Assembly: GCF_000312045.1 (NCBI RefSeq)
Contig: NZ_HE978634.1
Location: 1,730,098 to 1,794,097, forward strand
Direction of reading: 5' to 3'
From: Noviherbaspirillum massiliense JC206
Lineage (GTDB): Bacteria; Pseudomonadota; Gammaproteobacteria; Burkholderiales; Burkholderiaceae_D
Length of the DNA: 64,000 nt
The first letter of the stretch is position 1. The number at the start of each line of letters is the position of its first letter. The notes beneath the pieces were generated by a model that saw only the letters and a list, made by a program, of their open reading frames with translations, did no database searches and was not told the origin of the DNA. Positions 18,400 to 26,227 of the stretch are shown piece by piece. The translations under genes and the position numbers were made by a program.

Positions 18400-19662
18400 A
18401 TGGACTTCGAATATTCAGACCGTTGCAAGCAGCTGCAGGAAAAGCTCCTGCGATTCATGGACGAGCATATCTATCCGAACGAGAAAGCCTACAAGGAGGA
18501 AGTCGACCGCAACGGGCTGGAAAAAGGCAATCGCTGGCTGGCAACCAATATCGTCGAAGAACTCAAGCCCAAGGCGCGGGCCGCGGGACTGTGGAACCTG
18601 TTCCTGCCGAAATCGCCGCGCGCGCCGGAAGGCTTGTCGAACCTTGATTACGCGCCGCTATGCGAAATCATGGGCCGCGTGCCATGGGCAGCGGAAGTCT
18701 TCAACTGCTCCGCGCCGGATACCGGCAACATGGAAACCATCGAGCGCTACGGCAGCGAAGAACACAAGCGCCAGTGGCTGGAACCCCTGCTGCGCGGCGA
18801 GATCCGTTCCGCGTTCGCAATGACGGAACCGGCCGTCGCTTCATCCGACGCAACCAATATCGCTACCCGCATCGAGCGCGATGGCGATGAATACGTCATC
18901 AATGGCCACAAATGGTGGATTTCCGGCGCAGGAGACCCGCGCTGCAAGATCTTCATCGTCATGGGCAAGACCGATCCGAATGCGCCCCGCCATTCGCAGC
19001 AATCGATGATTCTGGTACCGGCAGACACCAAAGGCATCACCATCAAGCGCCCGCTGAACGTATTCGGCTATGACGACGCGCCGCACGGCCATTGCGAAAT
19101 CCTGTTCGAAAACGTGCGGGTACCGGCCTCCAATATTCTCCTCGGCGAAGGCCGCGGCTTCGAAATTGCGCAAGGCCGCCTCGGGCCGGGCCGCATCCAT
19201 CATTGCATGCGTTCGATCGGAGTCGCGGAGCGGGCGCTGGAATACATGTGCAAGCGGCTCAATGAACGCATCGCCTTCGGCAAGCGGATTTCCGAGCAGA
19301 GCGTCTGGCATGAACGCATTGCCGAGGCGCGCATCAGGATCGATACTGCCCGCCTCCTGACCCTGAAGGCGGCGTACATGATGGACACGGTCGGAAACAA
19401 GCATGCGAAAGCCGAGATCGCAATGATCAAGGTACTGGCGCCAAACGTCACCCAGCAGGTGCTGGACTGGGCGATCCAGGCGCATGGCGCCGGCGGCGTG
19501 TGTGACGATTTCCCGCTCGCCTATCAATGGGCAGGCAACCGCACCCTGCGTCTGGCAGACGGTCCGGACGAAGTGCACCGCAATGCGATTGCGAAGCTGG
19601 AACTGGCAAAGCATATGCCTATTCCTTCGCCCGAAAAAGAATTGCCGATTACCCGCTCGTAA
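18400..19662 (+). CDS. Acyl-CoA dehydrogenase, LvaC / ACAD11-like
   Basis: FAD-dependent acyl-CoA dehydrogenase-fold protein of 420 residues, with the flavin/substrate signatures [18 protein letters not shown] and [15 protein letters not shown]. In place of the C-terminal YEGT-type Glu motif it has [17 protein letters not shown], an Asp version typical of the ACAD10/11 group. With the adjacent kinase it probably turns 4-hydroxyacyl-CoA into enoyl-CoA via a 4-phosphoacyl intermediate. A good ribosome-binding site (ACAGGAGACAAC) precedes ATG 18400. Confidence 0.93.
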   Translation: MDFEYSDRCKQLQEKLLRFMDEHIYPNEKAYKEEVDRNGLEKGNRWLATNIVEELKPKARAAGLWNLFLPKSPRAPEGLSNLDYAPLCEIMGRVPWAAEVFNCSAPDTGNMETIERYGSEEHKRQWLEPLLRGEIRSAFAMTEPAVASSDATNIATRIERDGDEYVINGHKWWISGAGDPRCKIFIVMGKTDPNAPRHSQQSMILVPADTKGITIKRPLNVFGYDDAPHGHCEILFENVRVPASNILLGEGRGFEIAQGRLGPGRIHHCMRSIGVAERALEYMCKRLNERIAFGKRISEQSVWHERIAEARIRIDTARLLTLKAAYMMDTVGNKHAKAEIAMIKVLAPNVTQQVLDWAIQAHGAGGVCDDFPLAYQWAGNRTLRLADGPDEVHRNAIAKLELAKHMPIPSPEKELPITRS

Positions 19663-19756
19663 ATCGGACTCGGGCCGCAGCTCAACAGACTGGGCAGCGG
19701 CCCGCTCATCGAATAATTCGCTGAATTCCTCTGCACGACCCGAAGAAGGAGAATAT

Positions 19757-20452
19757 GTGATCGACGTTTATTCCGCAGCTACGCCGAACGGCCACAAGGT
19801 GCATATCATGCTCGAAGAGTGCGGCCTGCCCTACCGCATTCATCACATCGACATCGGCGCAGGCGACCAGTTCAAGCCCGAATTCCTCGCGGTTTCACCG
19901 AACAACAAGATTCCGGCGATCGTCGATCCAGACGGCCCGGATGGCAAGCCGATGCCCCTGTTCGAATCCGGCGCAATCCTCGTCTACCTCGCGAGCAAGG
20001 TAGGCAAGTTCCTCGGCGACAGCGATCGGGATAAATTCACGACCCTGCAATGGCTGATGTTCCAAATGGGCGGGGTCGGCCCCATGCTGGGACAGGCCCA
20101 TCACTTCCGCATTTATGCGCCGGAAAAAATCAACTACGCAATCAACCGTTATACGAATGAGACGAAGCGACTGTACGGCGTGATCGACAAGCAGTTGTCG
20201 AAGAATGCCTATCTTGCCGGCGACCAGTACACGATTGCGGATATCGCGACCTTTCCCTGGACCCGATCCTGGAAAAACCAGGGCATAGACTGGGATGACT
20301 ATCCGCACGCCAAGCGCTGGTTTGATGAAATCAGTGAACGTCCTGCCGTCAAGCGTGGAGTGGAGGTGCTGGCGAATGCCCGAAAGTCCCTGGCGGACGA
20401 CCCCAAGGCAAAGGAAATGCTGTTCGGCACCGCGCAATACGCGAAGCGCTGA
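19757..20452 (+). CDS. Glutathione S-transferase, YghU/YfcG-like
   Basis: A 231-residue GST of the Nu class type (VIDVYSAATPNGHKVHIMLE at the N terminus, NNKIPAIVDPDGPDG in the glutathione site). Nu-class enzymes commonly act as disulfide-bond oxidoreductases on glutathione disulfide. The start is a GTG at 19757, six bases after AAGGAG; the ATG two bases upstream is out of frame. It is the last gene of the plus-strand run and ends just before a convergent terminator. Confidence 0.92.
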   Translation: MIDVYSAATPNGHKVHIMLEECGLPYRIHHIDIGAGDQFKPEFLAVSPNNKIPAIVDPDGPDGKPMPLFESGAILVYLASKVGKFLGDSDRDKFTTLQWLMFQMGGVGPMLGQAHHFRIYAPEKINYAINRYTNETKRLYGVIDKQLSKNAYLAGDQYTIADIATFPWTRSWKNQGIDWDDYPHAKRWFDEISERPAVKRGVEVLANARKSLADDPKAKEMLFGTAQYAKR

Positions 20453-20470
20453 TCCCCTGATCTGAAAATT

Positions 20471-20499
20471 CGCCGCTTTCCATATTTCGGAAAGCGGCG
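20471..20499. terminator. Shared terminator between convergent operons
   Basis: Perfect 11-bp inverted repeat, CGCCGCTTTCC (20471-20481) and GGAAAGCGGCG (20489-20499), with a 7-nt loop. It lies between the stops of the plus-strand GST and the minus-strand MaoC gene. On the minus strand it is followed by AATTTT. Confidence 0.7.
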
Positions 20500-20508
20500 T
20501 CTGGGGCC

Positions 20509-20964
20509 TTACCAGTACCGGCGCGTGATCGATTCCGCCACACACACCGGCTTGTCACCGCCCTCACGCTCCATCGTGACTTGCCAGACCATCTGCGCGC
20601 CACGGTCGATTTCCTCGACCGAAATGAGGCTCATCCTGCCGCGCACCTTGCTGCCGGCGGGCACGGGCGCCGGAAAGCGCACCTTGTTGAGCCCGTAATT
20701 CACGCCCATTTTGGCATTGGGCATGCTGATCGCGCTTTCCATCATCATCGGCAGCAGCGACAGGGTCAGGAAACCATGAGCAATGGTCGTGCCGTAGGGA
20801 GATTCCTTGCGCGCCCGTTCCGCATCGAGATGGATCCATTGATGGTCGCCGGTTGCATCTGCGAACAACTGGATGCGTTCCTGGGAAATCAGAACCCAGT
20901 CCGATACCGCCACTTCCTGGCCGACCAGGCTCTTCAATTCATCAAGCGAAGCGATTTCACGCAT
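20509..20964 (-). CDS. MaoC-family (R)-specific enoyl-CoA hydratase
   Basis: A 151-residue single hot-dog hydratase. The hydratase-2 motif is visible: Asp and His in FADATGDHQWIHLD, then SPYGTTIAHGFLTLSLLP. It probably hydrates trans-2-enoyl-CoA to (R)-3-hydroxyacyl-CoA, which could feed oxidation or PHA synthesis. It is the last gene of a four-gene minus-strand operon with the two acyl-CoA dehydrogenases and a second MaoC protein. Confidence 0.92.
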   Translation of the reverse strand: MREIASLDELKSLVGQEVAVSDWVLISQERIQLFADATGDHQWIHLDAERARKESPYGTTIAHGFLTLSLLPMMMESAISMPNAKMGVNYGLNKVRFPAPVPAGSKVRGRMSLISVEEIDRGAQMVWQVTMEREGGDKPVCVAESITRRYW

Positions 20965-21053
20965 GTTGTCTCCTTTTGATTTTGAGTTTGATGGAGTCGC
21001 AGGTTGGCAGCGCTGCTGTCCTGCGGCCTCCGATGCTTCTCATGCAATGCGAA

Positions 21054-21509
21054 TCACGCCGGGCGGCGCTTGAACATGCCCATGCCCTTGATCGTCGCAA
21101 CCAGCTCGCCGTGCTGGTTTTTCGCCTGCCACTGCGTGACGACCACGCCACGGTCGGGCTTGCTGTTCGACGGCCGCTTCTCCAGCACGGTAGTGGAAAC
21201 GGTGAGCGTGTCACCACCGCGTACCGGTTTCAGCCAGCGGATCTCATCCACGCCAGGCGATCCGAGGCTTGCCGCGTCGCGCAGCAAGCCATCTACCATC
21301 AGGCGCATGATCATGCCGCAGGTGTGCCAGCCACTGCCGATGATGCCGCCGTAGATCGACTTCTCGGCCGCAGCCTTGTCCACGTGGAAGGGCTGCGGGT
21401 CGAACCTGGCGGCGAAATCGATGATCTCTTCTTCCGTGACTTCGCGCGATCCGACTTCGATGGTCTGGCCGACCTCGAAATCGTCGAAATACCACTTGAA
21501 TTGCGTCAT
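21054..21509 (-). CDS. MaoC-family dehydratase
   Basis: A second single hot-dog MaoC protein of 151 residues. The hydratase signature is partly altered: [19 protein letters not shown] in the Asp/His region and [17 protein letters not shown] in the next motif. Some tandem MaoC-like proteins form active/inactive heterodimers (known in steroid degradation), and this arrangement could be similar, though each protein here is of ordinary length. It lies 29 bp after the small acyl-CoA dehydrogenase. Confidence 0.9.
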   Translation of the reverse strand: MTQFKWYFDDFEVGQTIEVGSREVTEEEIIDFAARFDPQPFHVDKAAAEKSIYGGIIGSGWHTCGMIMRLMVDGLLRDAASLGSPGVDEIRWLKPVRGGDTLTVSTTVLEKRPSNSKPDRGVVVTQWQAKNQHGELVATIKGMGMFKRRPA

Positions 21510-21538
21510 ATTGGCCTTTCGTCGTGAGATCTCAACGG

Positions 21539-22678
21539 TTATGCGGTTTTCCGGAAATCCGGCTGTGCCGCAAACCGTGCCAAGTGGTAGTCGGTATCGC
21601 CCAGGGTCACTTCGATTATCGCCAGGCGCTTGAAGTGGTGCGCCGCCGGTAATTCATTGGTAACGCCCATGCCGCCGTGCAGTTGCACCGCCTGCTGACC
21701 AACGAATTTCAGCGCCTGCCCGACCCGCACCTTGGCGGCGGAGACGACACGACGCCGTTCGGCAGCATCCGTGGACGTCGCCTTGACCGCAGCCAACGTC
21801 GCCATCGAACGCGCTTGTTCGAATTGCATGAACATCTCGGCCATCCTGTGCTGCAGCGCCTGGAATTTCCCGATCGGCACGCCGAACTGCTGGCGCGTTT
21901 TGAGGTATTCGAGCGTTGCCGCATTCAGCGCTTCCATTGCGCCCACCGCCTCCGCGCATAGCAGGGCAATGCCGTAATCGGTTGCCGCTTCGAGTAAGTC
22001 CCAGCCTGCGCCTTCCTTGCCCAGCAGCGCCGAAGCGGGAACCTGCACATTGTTGAAGCTGATGTCGGCAGCGCGCTGACCGTCAACGCTACGGTAATCA
22101 CGGACCACCACCCCTTGGGCATCGGCAGGCACGACAAACAGCGAAATCCCATTGATGTCACGCTGGTCGCCGCTGCTGCGCGCAGAAACGATCAGCTTGT
22201 CGGCCTGTCCGCCATGAATGACGACGGTCTTGGTGCCATTTATGACATAGTTGCCGCCACTTGCCTTGGCAGTAGTGGCGATATCGAACAGCTCATGGCG
22301 GGACTGCTTCTCGCCGAGAGCGCTGGCGAGCTTCAACTCGCCGGACGCCACCTTTTCCAGCGTCGGTTCCTGGCCGCCCGCCAGTTTGAGGAACTGCGCG
22401 CCCAGCATTGTGGCGAAATAAGGCTCGACCACGAGGCCGCGTCCGATCTCATGCATCACCACCATCATGTCGACGGCGGAACCATTGAAGCCGCCCTGCT
22501 CTTCCGGAATGGGCAATGCCGTCATGCCGAGTTCGACAAGCGTAGCCCAGGCTTCCGCAGAAACGCCCTTCTCCGAATGGATGATCTTGTTGCGGTGCTC
22601 GAAGGTGTAATCCTTCTCGATCCAGCGGCGCAGCGCGTCGGAAAACTGTTGCTGCTCTTGGGTGAAATTGAAGTCCAT
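21539..22678 (-). CDS. Acyl-CoA dehydrogenase, small (PimD-like) subunit
   Basis: A 379-residue acyl-CoA dehydrogenase-fold protein resembling the small subunit of pimeloyl-CoA dehydrogenase. Flavin-domain features are present ([16 protein letters not shown] near the C terminus), but I see no Glu at either usual catalytic position: the C-terminal site reads [14 protein letters not shown] and the helix-G segment lacks an ER pair. It therefore looks like the non-catalytic partner of the adjacent large subunit. It starts 7 bp after that gene's stop. Confidence 0.92.
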   Translation of the reverse strand: MDFNFTQEQQQFSDALRRWIEKDYTFEHRNKIIHSEKGVSAEAWATLVELGMTALPIPEEQGGFNGSAVDMMVVMHEIGRGLVVEPYFATMLGAQFLKLAGGQEPTLEKVASGELKLASALGEKQSRHELFDIATTAKASGGNYVINGTKTVVIHGGQADKLIVSARSSGDQRDINGISLFVVPADAQGVVVRDYRSVDGQRAADISFNNVQVPASALLGKEGAGWDLLEAATDYGIALLCAEAVGAMEALNAATLEYLKTRQQFGVPIGKFQALQHRMAEMFMQFEQARSMATLAAVKATSTDAAERRRVVSAAKVRVGQALKFVGQQAVQLHGGMGVTNELPAAHHFKRLAIIEVTLGDTDYHLARFAAQPDFRKTA

Positions 22679-22685
22679 GTTCTCC

Positions 22686-23882
22686 TCACAGTCCCAGGAT
22701 CATCTGGGAGATGATGTTTTTCTGAATTTCGTTGGAGCCGCCGTAGATCGAAGTCTTCCGGAAGTTGAAGTAATACGGCGCAAGCGGCGCGGCATCGTCA
22801 TTCTCCGCGACGCTATGCTCGCGCTCGCCCTCGAGGTAAGCCGGATCGAAAGGCAATGCGTAAGGCCCGATTGCTTCGACCATCAGTTCAGTCAAAGCCT
22901 GCTGGATCTCGGTGCCCTTGACCTTCAGCAGGGATGCTTCCGGCCCCGGTCCGCGCTTGCTGCTTTCCTGCGAGACAACGCGCAAGACCGTCATCTCCAG
23001 CGCCATGATCTCGATTTCGAGGCTCGCCACTTTGACGGAGAACACCGGATCGTCAAGCAATGGTTTGCCGTTCTTGCGCTGGTTGTTCGCGACCCGTTTC
23101 AGGAACAGCAGTTCGCGCTTGGCGCGGCCCACCGCAGCAATGCCGGTGCGCTCATGTCCGAGCAGGTATTTCGCATAAGTCCAGCCCTTGTTCTCTTCAC
23201 CGATAAGGTTCTGCACCGGCACCTTGACGTTGTCGAAGAAGACTTCATTCACCTCATGCTCTTCATCGAGCATGATGATCGGACGCACGGTGATGCCCGG
23301 CGTGTGCATGTCGATCAGGAGGAAGGAAATGCCTTCCTGCTTGCGCACATTCGGATCGGTGCGCACCAGGCAGAAAATCATGTCGGCATGCTGCGCCAGC
23401 GTAGTCCAGGTCTTCTGACCGTTGACGATGTAGTAATCGCCCTGACGCTCGGCGCGCGTTTTCAGGGAAGCGAGGTCGGATCCGGATCCGGGCTCGGAAT
23501 AGCCTTGGCACCACCAGTCGTCGCAGTTGAGAATGCGCGGCAGATAATGGCGCTTCTGCTCTTCATTGCCGAAGGCCATGATGACGGGCGCCACCATGTT
23601 GATGCCAAAAGGGAGAATGGGCGGCGTGCCGGCGCGGGCGCATTCCTCTTCCCAGATATGCCGCTGCACCGGAGTCCATCCCGTGCCGCCGTATTCCTTC
23701 GGCCATGCCGGTGCAGCCCATCCCTGTTTGGCGACGATCTTGTGCCAGCGGACATAATCTTCCCGGGCAAGGCGTTTATGGTTCAGAACCTTTTCCTGCA
23801 GGTCCTTGGGGAGGTTTGCGTCCAGAAATGCGCGGACATGGTCACGGAACGCCAGATCCTCCAAAGTGTAGTTTAAGTCCAT
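22686..23882 (-). CDS. Acyl-CoA dehydrogenase, large (PimC-like) subunit
   Basis: A 398-residue FAD-dependent dehydrogenase. Signatures include CQGYSEPGSGSDLASLKT and NGQKTWTTLAQHADM. The candidate catalytic Glu is in helix G (LLGHERTGIAAVG); the C-terminal position reads SIYGGSNEIQ, with Gly instead of Glu. Resemblance to pimeloyl-CoA dehydrogenase large subunits suggests dicarboxylic or branched acyl-CoA substrates. ATG 23882 is preceded by GAGGAGAC; the frame's longer start runs into the operator region. First gene of the minus-strand operon. Confidence 0.93.
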   Translation of the reverse strand: MDLNYTLEDLAFRDHVRAFLDANLPKDLQEKVLNHKRLAREDYVRWHKIVAKQGWAAPAWPKEYGGTGWTPVQRHIWEEECARAGTPPILPFGINMVAPVIMAFGNEEQKRHYLPRILNCDDWWCQGYSEPGSGSDLASLKTRAERQGDYYIVNGQKTWTTLAQHADMIFCLVRTDPNVRKQEGISFLLIDMHTPGITVRPIIMLDEEHEVNEVFFDNVKVPVQNLIGEENKGWTYAKYLLGHERTGIAAVGRAKRELLFLKRVANNQRKNGKPLLDDPVFSVKVASLEIEIMALEMTVLRVVSQESSKRGPGPEASLLKVKGTEIQQALTELMVEAIGPYALPFDPAYLEGEREHSVAENDDAAPLAPYYFNFRKTSIYGGSNEIQKNIISQMILGL

Positions 23883-23916
23883 GCTGTCTCCTCGTTGCGT
23901 TAGCTCAAAAAGCACG

Positions 23917-23936
23917 ATCGTTCGCAAACGATTATA
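23917..23936 (-). promoter_or_regulatory. Operator-like palindrome overlapping a -10 box upstream of the PimC-like operon
   Basis: The 16-bp sequence at 23917-23932 is palindromic with arms ATCGTT and AACGAT; only two central bases break symmetry. On the minus strand a perfect TATAAT (23936-23931) overlaps its edge, 49 nt before the first ATG. This layout is typical of TetR-family repression of acyl-CoA operons. No -35 of good quality is seen and no regulator gene lies next to it. Confidence 0.55.
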
Positions 23937-24055
23937 CAGTGGATTTCAGGCAGGGAAGCAAGAAATTGCCGGATACAGAATCCTTTTTTACAATGCATAC
24001 CTGCAGCAGTGGCACTGCAGTTCCATTGCCTGACGTCAGCACCAAATGAAGCTGT

Positions 24056-24478
24056 TTACTGCAAGGGTTCTTTGAGCGCGTTCGGCACCGAGAGTGACAT
24101 CACCTCGATGCCCTCTTCCGCCAGTGCAGCGCATTCGTCAAGCGTGGCAACGCCACGGATTCCACGTTCCGCAGTCTCCCGGTAATGAATGCGCCGGGCT
24201 TCCTGCGCAAAGCGATCCCCGACATCTTCGGTGTTGTCCAGGACATGGCGCACCATTTCAAGGTACTTCGCTTGCAACTGGCTCATATCGGGCTGCGGCG
24301 CTTCTTCAGCATGGGAAAGGTTAAGGCGGGGGGCGGAAGGCAGCCTGCGAACTGTGCAATTGCCGCAAAACGGGCATTCGATCAGCTGGTCCTGTAGCTG
24401 TGTACTGCAATCCTCCTCGGAAGAAAACCATCCTTCGAAGCGGTGATCGTGCGCACAACTAAGGTTATAGACTTTCAT
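24056..24478 (-). CDS. DUF1178 family protein
   Basis: A 140-residue protein of unknown function, recognisable by MKVYNLSCAHDHRFEGWF and a zinc-ribbon-like set of cysteines (Cys8, Cys24, and ECPFCGNCTVRRLPSAP). The C-terminal half is helical. ATG 24478 fits the family start exactly; the upstream in-frame extension to 24556 is rejected. It is a single gene on the minus strand. Confidence 0.92.
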   Translation of the reverse strand: MKVYNLSCAHDHRFEGWFSSEEDCSTQLQDQLIECPFCGNCTVRRLPSAPRLNLSHAEEAPQPDMSQLQAKYLEMVRHVLDNTEDVGDRFAQEARRIHYRETAERGIRGVATLDECAALAEEGIEVMSLSVPNALKEPLQ

Positions 24479-24692
24479 GAATCTCGTGGGTGTTTCCGCC
24501 GCGGAGATGATCCCGCGCCGGGAGTCGGACAGAGGCAAACCATTGGAATTTCGCAAGGAGAATATTTTACTGTTTTCCCCTGACGGTGTTCCTTCCCTGT
24601 CTCAGACCCACGTTGCACAGGCTGACTAAGGTCGTCTGGCCGTATCAGACTCCGTACGCGCCGGAGAATACAGGCTCAATCCCACAATCGCC

Positions 24693-24980
24693 TCAGCCCT
24701 CATTGAATTCGAACTGTTGCTGCCGGGGCGTCGACATACCGGCGAGGCGATGAGCCAGCAGGGCTGCCTTTGCCCGGCGGCGGGCGGAGGGCGCTGTGAT
24801 TTTGCCCGTCAGTTTCTTGACATTGGCCTTCATCTCCAGGATCTGCTCTGACCTCGCCAGCCGCACCAGCGCATGCAATGACTCTCTCAGCACATGTTGC
24901 TGGCGACTGCTCGCCTCTTCGCCACAAATGGCGACGATCAATTCCTCGATGACTTCATTGGTACCAAAAGCCTTCTTCAT
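24693..24980 (-). CDS. Hypothetical small helical protein
   Basis: Encodes 95 residues, MKKAFGTNEVIEELIVAICG at the N terminus. It is predicted almost wholly alpha-helical, with a basic middle (KANVKKLTGKITAPSARRRA) and a Gln/Phe-rich end. There is no signal peptide or known domain. Codon choice favours G/C in third positions, and an AGGG-like site precedes the ATG, which supports it as real. I do not recognise a family. It stands at the edge of a gene-poor, AT-richer tract. Confidence 0.55.
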   Translation of the reverse strand: MKKAFGTNEVIEELIVAICGEEASSRQQHVLRESLHALVRLARSEQILEMKANVKKLTGKITAPSARRRAKAALLAHRLAGMSTPRQQQFEFNEG

Positions 24981-25298
24981 TACGGACCCTGCTCCAAATA
25001 GAGAAATTTTCTAAGTAGAAAGTTTGCCCAATTATTCGCAAGAAATGCTTGAGAATTATCAATTCTTCCCCCGCCCAATAAAATAATTCCACAAGGAAAT
25101 AAAGTCGCGTAGAAATGCCCGGCACCATTTTGCCGCAAAATTCTGATACGTCGGCGTGCCAAGGGAGGTGGCCCATTTCCGCCTACTACAGGAATAACCT
25201 GAACAACTGCACACATGTACTCTACTGTGCGCGAGCTCAATATGGGCACCTGCGCTTTTGTTAGGCTTCAGTCATGCCCACATGGATGAAATGAACAA

Positions 25299-25472
25299 AT
25301 GGTTGATGATCAAAAGCCTCTTCCCGTCCCGGCTCCAGATGAAGAGTCCATTTCAGAGCAGGATCAGCCACAGGACGAGGCGGGCGATCAGGACCCAACC
25401 TTGGCTCCCTCGCCAATCGCAACCCGCCTCAGCCTGCTGGGCAAGCTTGTAATTCCTCCGACGACCAAGTGA
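25299..25472 (+). CDS. Possible acidic microprotein
   Basis: Open frame of 57 residues starting MVDDQKPLPVPAPDEESISE and ending RLSLLGKLVIPPTTK. It is rich in Asp, Glu, Gln and Pro with a short hydrophobic end, an ordered composition unlike the other frames of this stretch. Weak GGATGA upstream as a ribosome-binding site. No family recognised. Confidence 0.3.
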   Translation: MVDDQKPLPVPAPDEESISEQDQPQDEAGDQDPTLAPSPIATRLSLLGKLVIPPTTK

Positions 25473-25658
25473 GCAGCGCTACCGGCCCGTACCGGTTTGC
25501 AGAAACGCACTGACAGGCGAGCAGGCGGGAATCCGACATCGACTGCCTTGCACCTCAGCCTGATTCCGCAACAGGCTGGAGCATCTGCGTTCGATGACAA
25601 CTTGCTTGCCCCGGGACCTCGGCCACAAGCGTGACTCACTCAATTATTTTTTTCGCCT

Positions 25659-25760
25659 ATGTTTTCCAAACATCACGTCACGGAAATCCTGCGCACCATT
25701 TCGTACATTGTGCTGGTGATCGCCACGCTGACTGCCACCTATTTCGTCGCGCAAATCTGA
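25659..25760 (+). CDS. Possible 33-residue single-span membrane microprotein
   Basis: A 34-codon frame whose product has a short basic N terminus (MFSKHHVTEILRTISY) and then a hydrophobic helix ending TYFVAQI. Third-codon positions are strongly G/C, as in the real genes around it, although the surrounding DNA is gene-poor. A T-rich stretch and no Shine-Dalgarno sequence precede the ATG, which is the main argument against it. Confidence 0.4.
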   Translation: MFSKHHVTEILRTISYIVLVIATLTATYFVAQI

Positions 25761-26227
25761 TTCGTACTCTAGACCGAGCCCGCGCTTCGCATTGCCCGAC
25801 ACCGACTTCCAATTCCCAGCAAACTCCTGGCTGTACTGGAAAGGTACAACCTCGTTCCCAGTATCTTGAATAGGCTCGCTGCCGCTGCTCCACGGCGATG
25901 AAAGCGGTGGGCACCGCGGACGAACTCGACATACTTTCAAGCATCGCAACGAGCAAGGAGGCATAGCCGAAGCTCATCCGCCTGAGTTTTCCGGAATGAT
26001 TGCGGCACACCTGCTTGCACCGCTTTGTCCTCCCCGTGCAACAAACGCTGTGCCATCCCGGCGAATATGCCTTCAATACCTCTACGGCAACGCCAAGGGG
26101 CAGCCTTTTAAGGTAAAGTTCTGGCAAATGGCCTGCACGCAGCACCCGTGCTCTTCCGGCGCTCTGCATGAGTACTACCTATCACGCCATTTGCCCGCGC
26201 CTTGTTTCAACCGCGAAGAACCAGTTT

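Larger units (their letters stand above)
24981..26227. other. Gene-poor tract
   Basis: About 1.25 kb without a confident conventional gene. The first 300 bp are notably AT-rich. The frames longer than 60 codons have poor composition (Arg/Cys/Pro-rich). Two short frames look better than background and are listed separately (25299-25472 and 25659-25760). The rest may hold the promoter of the EAL gene and decayed sequence. Confidence 0.5.

Noticed and set aside
24006-24018. GCAGTGGCACTGC palindrome as sigma-54 promoter or terminator
   Set aside because: The -12 GC is missing at the right distance and there is no T-tract.
25678-26169. 163-codon minus-strand frame in the gene-poor tract
   Set aside because: Arg/Cys-rich, no domain, no ribosome-binding site; looks random.
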